Origin: a virus
Strand: one strand, 5' to 3'
Virus record (IMG/VR): IMGVR_UViG_3300030117_005263
Coordinates: 10,421-33,701 of that record
DNA: 23,281 nt
The notes under the pieces were generated by a model, which saw only the letters and a program-made list of their open reading frames with translations, did not search any database and was not told the DNA's origin. Numbering within the stretch: the stretch's first letter is position 1; every line of letters begins with the position of its first letter. A program made the translations under genes and the position numbers. This document shows positions 13,710-20,688 of the stretch, piece by piece.

Positions 13710-14985
13710 AATCAATAAATTTAGTTATTTCACTTATAAATTTTAAGGTAACTTCGCCAACACCTATATTTCTGCCTTTAGCAAATATAATGTTAGCTGT
13801 ACCTTTACTTTCATTACCATTGTCGTTGTATTCTATACCATAATATTCAGGACGATATATAAGCATAACTACATCTGCAGCTTGTTCTATTTCGCCTGAT
13901 TCTCTTAAATCAGATAATGTTGGTTTACTATTATTACGCATACCTACGCCCCTATTTAGTTGGCTTAGAGCAATAATAGTTATGTTTAACTCTTTAGCTA
14001 GATTTTTTAAGGTTCTAGCCACTTTACTAACTTCTTGTTCTCTGCTACCAGATTTGTTTTTAGAGCTAACTAGCTGTAAATAATCTATCATTACAAGTTT
14101 AGCATTTTTATTTTTAGCATATTCTTTTATTCTATGTGTTAAATAGGCTAAAGATGTAATACTAGCTTCATCTATAAATAATGGTAAGTTTTGTATTTCT
14201 GTAACAGAACTATGTAATTTCTTTAGCTCATCCATGTTTAAAGTACCATTAGTTATATATCTATTACTTATACCAGATTCCATAGAAGCTATTCTTCTTA
14301 ATAATTGTAAAGCAGACATTTCGTAAGAAAATATAACAGAAGCTGTATTGGTATATTTAGCCGCATTGTATGCTAAGGCTAAAGCAAAGCTAGTTTTACC
14401 CATAGATGATGCGCCACCTACAATAATCAAGTCTGTTTCTTGCCAACCGCCTGTAAATCTGTCTATATCTTTAAATCCAGATGCTATACCTAACAAACCC
14501 TCTGTGTTCATTCTTGTTTCTACGTCTTTTAAGAAATGTGTTACTTGTGTTTTTAGATCACTTAGCTTTTCAGGTGTACCTATTTGTACTTTGTTTATAG
14601 CTGTATTTAAATCATTTACAATAAGCTCTAGTTCTTCATGATTAGACAACTTATTGCTTACATCATGAACAGCAGTAACTAAAGTTCTTTTTTGATATTC
14701 TTCTGATAATATACCTATACATGTAAATGTTTCTATTACATTAAAAGCCCGATCAGTCATTTTTGATAGATGATATGCAACATTTTCTCCTTTAACTAAT
14801 TTAGAAACTGTAAGAATATCTATCGTTCTGTTTTTACTATGCAAATCATCTATAGCATGATAAACTGATTTGTTAAAATCATTATAAAATAAATTTTTGT
14901 GTAGTAATATTGCATATTTGTCTAATAGTTTAGGTTCTACTATAATTTTACCTAATAGACATTCTTCAATTTCGTGTAATTCCAT
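13702..14985 (-). CDS. dnaB: Replicative DNA helicase, DnaB family
   Basis: 427 aa, near the usual length. The N-terminal domain (ELHEIEECLLGKIIVEPKLL) is the DnaB collar. The RecA-like C-terminal domain has Walker A GGASSMGKTSF (~190-200), the SYEMSALQLLRRIAS block (~220-234), Walker B LVMIDYLQLV (~297-306), SQLNRGV (~341) and LRESGEIEQAADVVMLIYRP (~360-379). Role: hexameric 5'-3' helicase of the phage fork. The DnaA domain IV-like protein in the same operon may help load it. No separate primase is seen in the window. Confidence 0.95.
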   Translation of the reverse strand: MELHEIEECLLGKIIVEPKLLDKYAILLHKNLFYNDFNKSVYHAIDDLHSKNRTIDILTVSKLVKGENVAYHLSKMTDRAFNVIETFTCIGILSEEYQKRTLVTAVHDVSNKLSNHEELELIVNDLNTAINKVQIGTPEKLSDLKTQVTHFLKDVETRMNTEGLLGIASGFKDIDRFTGGWQETDLIIVGGASSMGKTSFALALAYNAAKYTNTASVIFSYEMSALQLLRRIASMESGISNRYITNGTLNMDELKKLHSSVTEIQNLPLFIDEASITSLAYLTHRIKEYAKNKNAKLVMIDYLQLVSSKNKSGSREQEVSKVARTLKNLAKELNITIIALSQLNRGVGMRNNSKPTLSDLRESGEIEQAADVVMLIYRPEYYGIEYNDNGNESKGTANIIFAKGRNIGVGEVTLKFISEITKFIDYD

Positions 14986-15004
14986 AATTTTTTGCTTTAA
15001 CTAA

Positions 15005-15012
15005 CAAATATA
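15005..15012 (-). promoter_or_regulatory. Candidate -7 box TATATTTG before dnaB
   Basis: TATATTTG on the minus strand lies 19 nt before the dnaB ATG, in the 30-nt gap after the zinc-ribbon gene. The same octamer occurs before the resolvase gene and near 21906. No -33 element is obvious, so it may be chance in A+T-rich DNA. Confidence 0.27.
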
Positions 15013-15015
15013 TAA

Positions 15016-15231
15016 TTATTTACTATATCTTTCTTCGTCTGCCCTATCTTCTAAATAATTTTCTTTTTGTATAGCTTCATATTCGTAATCTTCTATAGCT
15101 TCACATCCTTCACCACAATATGTACATATACATTCTGACTCGTCTACTCTTTTTCCACAGCAATTACTTACCATGTCATATCCATAACCATCATCTATTG
15201 GGTTACTGAGCTTCCATTTATCATAATTCAT
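15016..15231 (-). CDS. Small zinc-ribbon-like protein
   Basis: 71 aa. Cysteines at 24, 25, 34, 36, 39 and 43 (SNCCGKRVDESECICTYCGEGC) form a pattern consistent with one zinc ribbon. The C-terminal ~25 residues are acidic and helical (EDYEYEAIQKENYLEDRADEE). Probably a small nucleic-acid- or protein-binding regulator expressed with dnaB. No named family. It starts 4 nt after the preceding small gene. Confidence 0.75.
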   Translation of the reverse strand: MNYDKWKLSNPIDDGYGYDMVSNCCGKRVDESECICTYCGEGCEAIEDYEYEAIQKENYLEDRADEERYSK

Positions 15232-15235
15232 AGTT

Positions 15236-15418
15236 TTATTTGTTTTTTTTCCAATTTTCTTTTATTATAATTTCATTTTTAGTTAACATCCATTGACAAT
15301 TTTCAAGACGATGTCCTTTTGTTACTAAAAATTCATCAACATTATGTTCGTTGTCATTCTCATTCATTGTGTAAATATAAGTGATGTCCTTATAAAAATC
15401 TAATACTATTAATTTCAT
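15236..15418 (-). CDS. Small hypothetical protein, first gene of the replication unit
   Basis: 60 aa. It begins with a short beta-like stretch (MKLIVLDFYKDITYIYTMNE), followed by an acidic segment and a basic end (IIIKENWKKNK). No family was recognised. Its main support is position: it follows a structured intergenic element and a copy of the repeated T/A motif 13 nt before the ATG, and the zinc-ribbon gene and dnaB follow closely. Confidence 0.62.
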   Translation of the reverse strand: MKLIVLDFYKDITYIYTMNENDNEHNVDEFLVTKGHRLENCQWMLTKNEIIIKENWKKNK

Positions 15419-15431
15419 ATATTTATTTTTT

Positions 15432-15449
15432 TTATTAATAATAGTAAAA
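15432..15449 (-). promoter_or_regulatory. Copy of the repeated TTTACTATTATTAATAA start-upstream motif
   Basis: On the minus strand, CTTTTACTATTATTAATAA ends 13 nt before the ATG of the 60-aa gene and directly follows the U-rich end of the structured element at 15453-15512. It is one of five similar copies near minus-strand starts (others at 21101, 21754, 22615 and 22877). Likely a phage promoter or translation-start element. Confidence 0.5.
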
Positions 15450-15452
15450 GAA

Positions 15453-15512
15453 GGGGGTAGTAATAACCGCTACGCGTTAGTTATCATTCCATGGCCACAC
15501 GCACCTACCCCC
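15453..15512 (-). terminator. Structured intergenic element, GGGGGTAG/CTACCCCC stem
   Basis: GGGGGTAG (15453-15460) pairs perfectly with CTACCCCC (15505-15512), enclosing 44 nt. Inside, ATAAC (15463-15467) pairs with GTTAT (15480-15484) around a CGC/GCG mini-stem, and a CCATGG lies in the remaining loop. On the minus strand it is followed by TTCTTTTA. It is the only feature of the 107-nt gap after the DUF932 gene. It may terminate the upstream operon or act as a structured RNA. Strong G+C stems stand out in this A+T-rich sequence. Confidence 0.6.
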
Positions 15513-15525
15513 ATCTTTATTTGTT

Positions 15526-16398
15526 TTAATTATTTATAACATAACTTTTAAGATAATCAAAAGCTTTATTATTCATTTTAGAAGATGATCCTGTATATAT
15601 AGATTCTTCTTTACCAAAATCTCTATTAGGTGTAGATTTATAATGTGTTGTATATAATGTAACACCGTTTAATACACCCCATAAAGTATTAGATATTCTA
15701 TTTGTTTCTGTATAAATACAAGCAGATAAATCTCTAACTATATTTGCTTTTCTAGAAGATATTGGTAACTCTCTATCTGTTTTAGCAAGATAATCTACTA
15801 AATCATTGATTAAACTAGCACTTGCGGTAGTTTTACTCATGTATTGTAGATCTATAATTTTATCTTCTTGATCTGTAAAGTTAATTATTTTTGGCAAATC
15901 TTTTACTTTATCTTGTATAGATTTTGTATGTCTATAACCAGAAAAGGAGTTGCCAGATAACCATGCAAATTGATTTTGACAAGATATAACTTTATTTATA
16001 AATCCAAATTTTAATGATGAAGAACCATCATGACCATTTACAGCATATACATATTGTTCTGTCTGTTCATCGCCTATGGATATTTTATGACCTTCTGGTT
16101 TTCTCATTTGTACAATAATTTTTCTACCACCATTTATAGCCATAGCTTTTACTATAACTAAATCATTTTGTCCTGCAATTTCTTGCAAAGTGTTTATGAT
16201 AGTATAATTTTGTGTAGGCTCGTAAGCTTTTGATACTGAGTTAAATACCTCTCCAGTATCTTCTCTTACCAATGCATAATATGGTGTATGATGTAATCCA
16301 TTGTTAGCTTCAGGTGTACATTCACCTGCATACATTAATGGTTTTTTAACTACGTTCCAATCTAAATTGTATTGTTTTAAAATTTGTTCTGTATTCAT
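15526..16398 (-). CDS. DUF932 family protein
   Basis: 290 aa. The family order is visible: a start with WNVVKKPLMYAGE, then YALVREDTGEVFNSVSKAYEPTQ (~42-64), QMRKPEGHKI, YVYAVNGHDGSSSLKFGFI (~114-133), ISCQNQFAW (~137-145) and NTLWGVLNGVTLYTTHYKST (~238-257). DUF932 proteins are common on phages, plasmids and integrative elements; their function is not established. It is the last gene of the 20428-15526 run, 2 nt after its neighbour and before a terminator-like element. Confidence 0.87.
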   Translation of the reverse strand: MNTEQILKQYNLDWNVVKKPLMYAGECTPEANNGLHHTPYYALVREDTGEVFNSVSKAYEPTQNYTIINTLQEIAGQNDLVIVKAMAINGGRKIIVQMRKPEGHKISIGDEQTEQYVYAVNGHDGSSSLKFGFINKVISCQNQFAWLSGNSFSGYRHTKSIQDKVKDLPKIINFTDQEDKIIDLQYMSKTTASASLINDLVDYLAKTDRELPISSRKANIVRDLSACIYTETNRISNTLWGVLNGVTLYTTHYKSTPNRDFGKEESIYTGSSSKMNNKAFDYLKSYVINN

Positions 16399-16400
16399 AA

Positions 16401-16919
16401 TTAATCCATTTTAAAGTTAGGTACTATTTCTGTATAATCTTCAGGAGCTTCTCTTTCTACTGATATAACATCTTTTGCCCATGATCCTACCCAGACATTG
16501 TGCAGACGATAGTCTCCGCCTCCTCTACCATTACCATCGGCAGTCAATAGGGGAAGAGGATGTACGGACCATCCTTCTTCGTCTTTAGGACAAATAGATT
16601 TGTCTACATATTGTTTTTGTGTATGATTTACTATAAAATTACCAATATTTTCTTGTGGTATATTTTTGATTTTTAACTCTTTATCTTCTGTTAACATATG
16701 TAAATTATTATCTTTATCTATTTCATTATCTGCATAATCTCCTGCCCATACAAAGCTGTGCATGTGCCACTGACCTTTTGGTGATAAAAGATATTCTGCT
16801 ACTTTTACAAAATCATTGCCTATATAGCTATGCTCCATTAACTTTGATAAATTATCATAGTCATGTGAGTATAATGATTCCATTTTGTCTACTGATACTG
16901 GTTTATAATATTGTCCCAT
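16401..16919 (-). CDS. Conserved MGQYYKPV-type protein of unknown function
   Basis: 172 aa. Begins MGQYYKPVSVDKMESLYSHD, then LMEHSYIGNDFVKVAEYLL and WAGDYADNE. This opening and the HSYIGN and WAGDYAD blocks are typical of a conserved bacterial and phage protein family without assigned function. Later PLLTADGNGRGGGDY and VGSWAKDVISVE are also distinctive. No metal or catalytic motif is certain. The compact, soluble, His/Trp-rich character suggests an enzyme-like fold. It lies 2 nt from the DUF932 gene. Confidence 0.8.
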   Translation of the reverse strand: MGQYYKPVSVDKMESLYSHDYDNLSKLMEHSYIGNDFVKVAEYLLSPKGQWHMHSFVWAGDYADNEIDKDNNLHMLTEDKELKIKNIPQENIGNFIVNHTQKQYVDKSICPKDEEGWSVHPLPLLTADGNGRGGGDYRLHNVWVGSWAKDVISVEREAPEDYTEIVPNFKMD

Positions 16920-16931
16920 AATTTTATTTAT

Positions 16932-17138
16932 TTATTGTTTTAATTCACTAATTTCCCAACCTTCATCACTTACATCCATTTGTTCTAATTCCTTTTCAGC
17001 TATTAGATCCCATATATCTTGATCTCCTGCTGATATTTTTTCATCAATAATATCCATATGATTTCTACCATCATCTGGAAATTTTAATGTTATACGACTT
17101 AAGTATGTTCTGCTAATTGCTACTTCATATGTTTTCAT
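16932..17138 (-). CDS. Small acidic hypothetical protein (weakly DpnD/PcfM-like)
   Basis: 68 aa. An N-terminal strand pair (MKTYEVAISRTYLSRITLKF) is followed by an acidic helical region (DIWDLIAEKELEQMDVSDEG) ending with a WEISEL strand. The Y-x-V-x-I...R-x-T/I beginning recalls DpnD/PcfM-like small proteins, but the match is weak. It starts 14 nt inside the upstream gene. Function unknown. Confidence 0.7.
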   Translation of the reverse strand: MKTYEVAISRTYLSRITLKFPDDGRNHMDIIDEKISAGDQDIWDLIAEKELEQMDVSDEGWEISELKQ

Positions 17139-17373
17139 AATAATAACTTTTAATTGTTTCTATAATGTGTCTTCCACTTGCAGTATGAAATCCATAACTG
17201 TGTGTCATTAACGCTTTTATAGGTTTATTTTCTATTAATAATTGTAATAGTTCAAATGCATTGTGTTCAAATTCTGCACTTGCTTCATTTACCGCTATAG
17301 CTAAAGCGTTAACATCATGTGTAGGTTCACATCCTAATTGTTTCATATGATTTTCTATTTCTTTACCTGTCAT
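17125..17373 (-). CDS. Small helical hypothetical protein
   Basis: 82 aa, mostly helical (NALAIAVNEASAEFEHNAFE, LLQLLIENKPIKALM), then a His-containing segment (MTHSYGFHTASGRHIIETI). No family was recognised. ATGA overlap with the upstream gene and 14-nt overlap downstream fix it in the operon. An adaptor or regulator is possible; nothing in the sequence is decisive. Confidence 0.68.
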   Translation of the reverse strand: MTGKEIENHMKQLGCEPTHDVNALAIAVNEASAEFEHNAFELLQLLIENKPIKALMTHSYGFHTASGRHIIETIKSYYYENI

Positions 17374-17633
17374 AGTTCTAATTTTATTTGATTTTTACTA
17401 GGTTGCCATTGATAATAGTAAAGAGTATATGTTTTATCTCTACCAAATTTATCAGCAAACGTTTGTTCTCCAAGCAGTGGAGTGTCTTGATCTATAATCA
17501 TTTTCTTGTCACTATGTTCAACAAGTATTTTTGTACCATTGTATTTATACGGCAGAGCCACAAGCTTTTTGTCCTTGTGATTTGGACTTAGCTTGTAGCC
17601 TGGTATAATTTTTTTAAGAAGATATGATTTCAA
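17370..17633 (-). CDS. Small basic hypothetical protein, TTG start
   Basis: 87 aa. There is no ATG near the beginning. The TTG at 17633-17631 overlaps the upstream TGA as TTGA, copying the ATGA couplings used throughout this run, so it is taken as the start. Lys/Tyr-rich strands (KLVALPYKYNGTKILVEHSD) are followed by KTYTLYYYQWQPSKNQIKL. No family was recognised. Function unknown. Confidence 0.62.
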   Translation of the reverse strand: MKSYLLKKIIPGYKLSPNHKDKKLVALPYKYNGTKILVEHSDKKMIIDQDTPLLGEQTFADKFGRDKTYTLYYYQWQPSKNQIKLEL

Positions 17634-17890
17634 AATATTACTGGTATTGTTTGTAACTCTTTAAATGAAGTAAATATTGCTCCTCCGTCATTTCCTTCAT
17701 CATCCATCACAGGTATTAACCATTCTTTATTATCTAATTGTATAGCTATAGGTTTTTTATACCACATGTTATCTTCCATCTCATCATCTCCAATATATTC
17801 TACTTTTGTTATTGTTCTACCAACTAGATTTTTAGCAACTTTATCTGTCCAGTATTTTTCTATATCTGCTTTATTTGTTTTTACACTCAT
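17630..17890 (-). CDS. Conserved protein with DDEGNDGG motif, unknown function
   Basis: 86 aa. The body reads LVGRTITKVEYIGDDEMEDN, then KKPIAIQLDNKEWLIPVMDD and EGNDGGAIFTSFKELQTIPV. The W-x-x-x-P-I-x-I-Q-L-D...P-x-x-D-D-E-G-N-x-G-G-A pattern is a recurrent small family in bacteria and phages; I know no assigned function. The Asp/Glu cluster could bind metal. It lies 11 nt after the uracil-DNA glycosylase gene region and is coupled to the TTG-start gene. Confidence 0.75.
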   Translation of the reverse strand: MSVKTNKADIEKYWTDKVAKNLVGRTITKVEYIGDDEMEDNMWYKKPIAIQLDNKEWLIPVMDDEGNDGGAIFTSFKELQTIPVIF

Positions 17891-17901
17891 TATAATTTAA
17901 T

Positions 17902-18573
17902 TTAAATTGTTATTTGTTGTTTTACACCCCACTCTATAGGCTGTTCTAATTTTTCATTAATTTTCTTAAAATGTCCACATGTAAAGAAGCCAGCCTTACC
18001 ACCAGAGTAGGCCTCTGCGGCAGGATGAGGAGCTCTAAGTATAGTATGTCCATTTGGATACATAATATGCTTTTCATAGTCTTGTGCTTTCTTACCCCAC
18101 AAGACCCATATTAGATCTGGTTTATATATAGAAAGACTAGTTATAAGATCTCTTGTAAATGGCATCCACAAATCTATGTGTGATCCAGCCTTACCTTTCT
18201 CTACAGTTAAAGCGGTATTTAATAATAATACGCCTTGTCTTGCCCAGCTTTCTAGATTTGGATTTACATATACATCTCCAAAATCATTTTTAACTGTCTG
18301 TATTATGTTGCGCAAACTAGGACTAACTCTACCACCATTATTTGCAAATGCTAATCCTGTTGCGCTACCATCATGATATGGATCTTGTCCAAGTATAACA
18401 ACTTTTAAAGATTTTAGAGGACACATTTTGAAAGCCCTAAATGTTTTACCTTTTTCTGGATAAACCGTAGACTTAGTTGTGTTCTTCTTGTGTTGATCAG
18501 TTAATTTTTTAAAGTTTTCTGATTGAAATACGATACCTAATATTTTGTACCAGTCTCCTAGCATATTATACAT
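17902..18573 (-). CDS. ung: Uracil-DNA glycosylase, family 1
   Basis: 223 aa with ATG 18573, close to E. coli Ung (229 aa). ATG 18618 is an alternative, but 18573 gives a short overlap (8 nt) with the upstream gene and an A-rich leader. Motifs: VVILGQDPYHDG (~58-69; catalytic Asp in GQDPYH), GVLLLNTALTVEKGKAGSH (~114-132), LIWVLWGKKAQ (~154-164) and the Leu/His loop region HPAAEAYSGGKAGFFTCGHF (~183-202; usually HPSP). Role: removes uracil from DNA. For a phage this implies uracil-free DNA and repair of cytosine deamination. It pairs functionally with the SPL-like enzyme. Confidence 0.92.
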   Translation of the reverse strand: MYNMLGDWYKILGIVFQSENFKKLTDQHKKNTTKSTVYPEKGKTFRAFKMCPLKSLKVVILGQDPYHDGSATGLAFANNGGRVSPSLRNIIQTVKNDFGDVYVNPNLESWARQGVLLLNTALTVEKGKAGSHIDLWMPFTRDLITSLSIYKPDLIWVLWGKKAQDYEKHIMYPNGHTILRAPHPAAEAYSGGKAGFFTCGHFKKINEKLEQPIEWGVKQQITI

Positions 18574-18826
18574 TTGATTTGCTTTTGTAAGTTGTTCTAT
18601 TCTTTTTAGAGTCAACATGTGAAACACTTTTAAGAGTCCACAGTGCTGTTTCTTCTTTTACAGTTTTGTAGCATTCTTTTATAAGCTCTTTTCTTTGCTC
18701 TTCAATAGGTCTTGTAGGATCTACAGTAATACTTTGACCGTAATTAATTTTAATAGCCTCAAAGTTACCTATGTTAACAGTTTTGCTAACATTAAATGAT
18801 ATAGTTGTTGTTTCCATTTTGCTCAT
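18566..18826 (-). CDS. Small conserved phage protein of unknown function
   Basis: 86 aa. Starts MSKMETTTISFNVSKTVNIG, then NFEAIKINYGQSITVD and a charged helix with PIEEQRKELIKECYKTVKEE. The V-S-K-T-V...N-F-E-(A/S)-I/V-K beginning is a recurrent motif in small phage proteins of unknown role. ATGA overlap with the upstream gene and an 8-nt overlap with ung. Possibly a nucleic-acid-binding beta-helix protein (inference). Confidence 0.72.
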   Translation of the reverse strand: MSKMETTTISFNVSKTVNIGNFEAIKINYGQSITVDPTRPIEEQRKELIKECYKTVKEETALWTLKSVSHVDSKKNRTTYKSKSNV

Positions 18827-19086
18827 TTTTTAAATTGTTTTAAGTTTATAAATCTGATTATTTCTTTTTTTATATCATTAGTTTTGTTTCTAAGTTTTTC
18901 CATTTCATGATATAATCCTTTTTCTCCTAAGTAAACATTATTAACACTATATAGTTTTTCTATTAACTTGTTTACAGCAGGTACTAATTTCTTTTGCATA
19001 ATATTTATTTCTCTTTGTTTTGTTATATAACTACGCCACTCCGAGTAAGAATTGTAAACTCTTTTACCTATCTTTTTTATTCTCAT
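18823..19086 (-). CDS. Small basic helical hypothetical protein
   Basis: 87 aa, Lys/Arg-rich (MRIKKIGKRVYNSYSEWRSY) with a long helix (INIMQKKLVPAVNKLIEKLY, later MEKLRNKTNDIKKEIIRFIN). It starts 23 nt inside the upstream Api92-like gene and ends in ATGA. A nucleic-acid-binding or coiled-coil role fits its charge, but no family was recognised. Confidence 0.66.
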   Translation of the reverse strand: MRIKKIGKRVYNSYSEWRSYITKQREINIMQKKLVPAVNKLIEKLYSVNNVYLGEKGLYHEMEKLRNKTNDIKKEIIRFINLKQFKK

Positions 19087-19621
19087 TTATTTTAATTTGT
19101 GCAGGCCTAACTTGACTTGCGTTAATACTTATTATTTCACATTCATCTCCACATATTAGACATTGATGCTCAAACTCTTCATGTTCCCAGTTTACTTCTC
19201 CTTCACAGCATTCTGAAGCCTCATCAAGATCCCAATGATCATCGTCCCATATTTTATCATGCTGTGCTGTTAATATTCCGCCAAAGCACATACCTGTTTC
19301 TTCGTATTCTAGTGTAAATTTTAAACCAGGAAAGTCTTTTAATATATTATTTATCCAGTTTATAGGAGGAGACCAAGCCGATTGAAATGATACAGCAAAG
19401 TAATCTATATCATTATGACATATATATGGCTCATTCGCATCCCATTTAGTTCCCCAATTTTCTACACTCCAGTTATACCAATCTTTACGATCGCCACGTG
19501 GTAGAGTACCTTCAAATGAAAACTTTGTTTCTTTATGAGCACTTGTAGATTTTTCTACAAATTTATGTAGTTGTTTTTCGTCACCTGATATTTCTAGGTG
19601 GTTCCAGCACCAATTTGGCAT
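19064..19621 (-). CDS. Api92-like / DUF1281-type protein with C-terminal CxxC
   Basis: 185 aa. The opening MPNWCWNHLEISGDEKQLHK and the block DWYNWSVENWGTKWDANEPY are hallmarks of the ferredoxin-like Api92 family found in phages and plasmids. FQSAWSPPINWI also fits. The function of this family is unknown. An unusual C-terminal extension (HQCLICGDEC, residues ~152-161, after an acidic Glu/Asp/Cys stretch) adds a possible metal site. It follows its neighbour by 16 nt. Confidence 0.82.
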   Translation of the reverse strand: MPNWCWNHLEISGDEKQLHKFVEKSTSAHKETKFSFEGTLPRGDRKDWYNWSVENWGTKWDANEPYICHNDIDYFAVSFQSAWSPPINWINNILKDFPGLKFTLEYEETGMCFGGILTAQHDKIWDDDHWDLDEASECCEGEVNWEHEEFEHQCLICGDECEIISINASQVRPAQIKINENKKDR

Positions 19622-19637
19622 AATTATTTGTTTTTAG

Positions 19638-19889
19638 TTATATGTATTGTCTTATTAATTTAATTTTTTCTGCATCTGTTAGTTTTTCGCTATCCAATAT
19701 ATTTATTAGATAACATTCAAATTCTTCTGTAGTCATAATTATTTGTTTTTTAGTCTTAAATTCTTTTATTAAGGTATTTTCTTCTTCATCTGATAGTGTT
19801 AACATTCCCTGCGTGAATAAACTATGTAATTCATAAATGGTAGGAGTGTAGCCAAATTTTTCTTTATAATTTTTTATTATTGTTTTCAT
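19638..19889 (-). CDS. Small helical hypothetical protein
   Basis: 83 aa, all helical by appearance: IIKNYKEKFGYTPTIYELHS, TLSDEEENTLIKEFKTKKQ and CYLINILDSEKLTDAEKIKLI. The Y-K-E-K-F-G-Y-T-P-T-x-x-E-L start resembles small helix-turn-helix modules, but no confident match. It begins 2 nt after the 178-aa gene. Function unknown. Confidence 0.66.
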   Translation of the reverse strand: MKTIIKNYKEKFGYTPTIYELHSLFTQGMLTLSDEEENTLIKEFKTKKQIIMTTEEFECYLINILDSEKLTDAEKIKLIRQYI

Positions 19890-19891
19890 GG

Positions 19892-20428
19892 TTAAAGTAT
19901 ATTATTTTTATGTCTATAATTAATCCAATCATCATCGTTATTTATATTTAAAGAACTAGGCCTATAATATTTTATTATAAAATCGTCATCTTTCATGTAA
20001 TTTGATAATTCATATTTTAATAAATAGTCAAAATTAAACATAAATGTAAACTCAATAAATAATAATTGTATTTTTGATGAAATCTCTCTTACTACCATAG
20101 TTTCTCTTACAATTAAACCTTTATCATCAAGATATTTATTTTCTTCTTTAGTTCTTTTATTTTCTACTCTACTAAAATAACTATCAGGAGTAAATTTTAT
20201 ATCAAATGATAATTTCCACGTATCTTTATCAAATGGATTATTGATATTAAATATAATCCACATCATCCATTTTTTAAAGTTAAGAGCTAACATATTGTTT
20301 AAACACCAGTAATTTGGTGTATAATGACTGTGTGATTTGTCAAATTTAAATAATGTTATTAGAATGCTTTTATTTTTTTCATGTTCTCCTGAAAAATAAT
20401 GTTTTAATTTTTTTAATAATGTTGTCAT
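19892..20428 (-). CDS. Hypothetical protein, 178 aa, aromatic-rich
   Basis: First gene after the structured intergenic stretch. Rich in Lys/Asn/Phe/Tyr with alternating strands. WWIIF-like aromatic runs (KKWMMWIIFNINNPFDKDTW) and IQLLFIEFTFMFNFDYLL are hydrophobic but too charged at their edges for clear membrane helices. It ends SSLNINNDDDWINYRHKNN. No family was recognised. Expression is probably governed by the T-rich leader and hairpins upstream. Confidence 0.66.
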   Translation of the reverse strand: MTTLLKKLKHYFSGEHEKNKSILITLFKFDKSHSHYTPNYWCLNNMLALNFKKWMMWIIFNINNPFDKDTWKLSFDIKFTPDSYFSRVENKRTKEENKYLDDKGLIVRETMVVREISSKIQLLFIEFTFMFNFDYLLKYELSNYMKDDDFIIKYYRPSSLNINNDDDWINYRHKNNIL

Positions 20429-20455
20429 TTATATATAATTTAAATTGAAAAAAAA

Positions 20456-20529
20456 GAAAGGAGGAATTGTAAATACACACAAAGTATAACCGCTGAATTA
20501 TTATTTGTTATGTTTACTAACCTCCTTTC
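20456..20529 (-). other. Structured RNA element A (GAAAGGAGG/CCTCCTTTC stem)
   Basis: GAAAGGAGG (20456-20464) pairs perfectly with CCTCCTTTC (20521-20529). Inside, GTAAA pairs with TTTAC, and ATAAC with GTTAT. On the minus strand it ends in a run of eight T (CTTTCTTTTTTTTCAA), so it may be a terminator or attenuator for the 178-aa gene that begins 27 nt later. The inner ATAACCGCT also occurs in the element at 15453-15512. Confidence 0.55.
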
Positions 20530-20536
20530 TATGTTT

Positions 20537-20646
20537 AGAGTTAGGAACGCTTTACGTCAACTTGCTATGCTTAAAGTTTATCTGCAATTAGAACACTTTA
20601 ATTATGAATTTTATTAATTCTACAAATAGTTGCCCGACCTAACTCT
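20537..20646 (-). other. Structured RNA element B (AGAGTTAGG/CCTAACTCT stem)
   Basis: AGAGTTAGG (20537-20545) pairs perfectly with CCTAACTCT (20638-20646), enclosing about 92 nt. Inner hairpins on the minus strand include GAATT-AATAA-AATTC and AACTT...AAGTT. It abuts element C without a gap. No tRNA arms fit. It may be a noncoding RNA domain or a long-range closing stem. Seven nt separate it from element A. Confidence 0.5.
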
Positions 20647-20688
20647 ATGATGAGGGCCCATGGTTTATTACAGCAATAACCTCATCAT
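20647..20688 (-). other. Structured RNA element C (ATGATGAGG/CCTCATCAT stem)
   Basis: ATGATGAGG (20647-20655) pairs perfectly with CCTCATCAT (20680-20688). On the minus strand the interior holds a TTATT-GCTGT-AATAA hairpin and a CCATGG. The right arm contains the TGA stop of the 20685..21083 gene, so the fold begins as translation ends. With elements B and A it forms three adjacent perfect 9-bp stems. Confidence 0.55.

Noticed and set aside
17902-18627. Uracil-DNA glycosylase start at the GTG 18627
   Set aside because: It would overlap the upstream gene by 62 nt. ATG 18573 gives an 8-nt overlap and a normal Ung length.
20537-20646. Possible tRNA from the 7-9 bp end-pairing stem
   Set aside because: No D arm, anticodon arm or T loop (TTCRA) is placed correctly, and the length is about 110 nt.
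20456-20688. Self-cleaving ribozyme or retron RNA
   Set aside because: No CTGATGA/GAAA hammerhead core or other known ribozyme core was recognised, and no reverse transcriptase gene is nearby.
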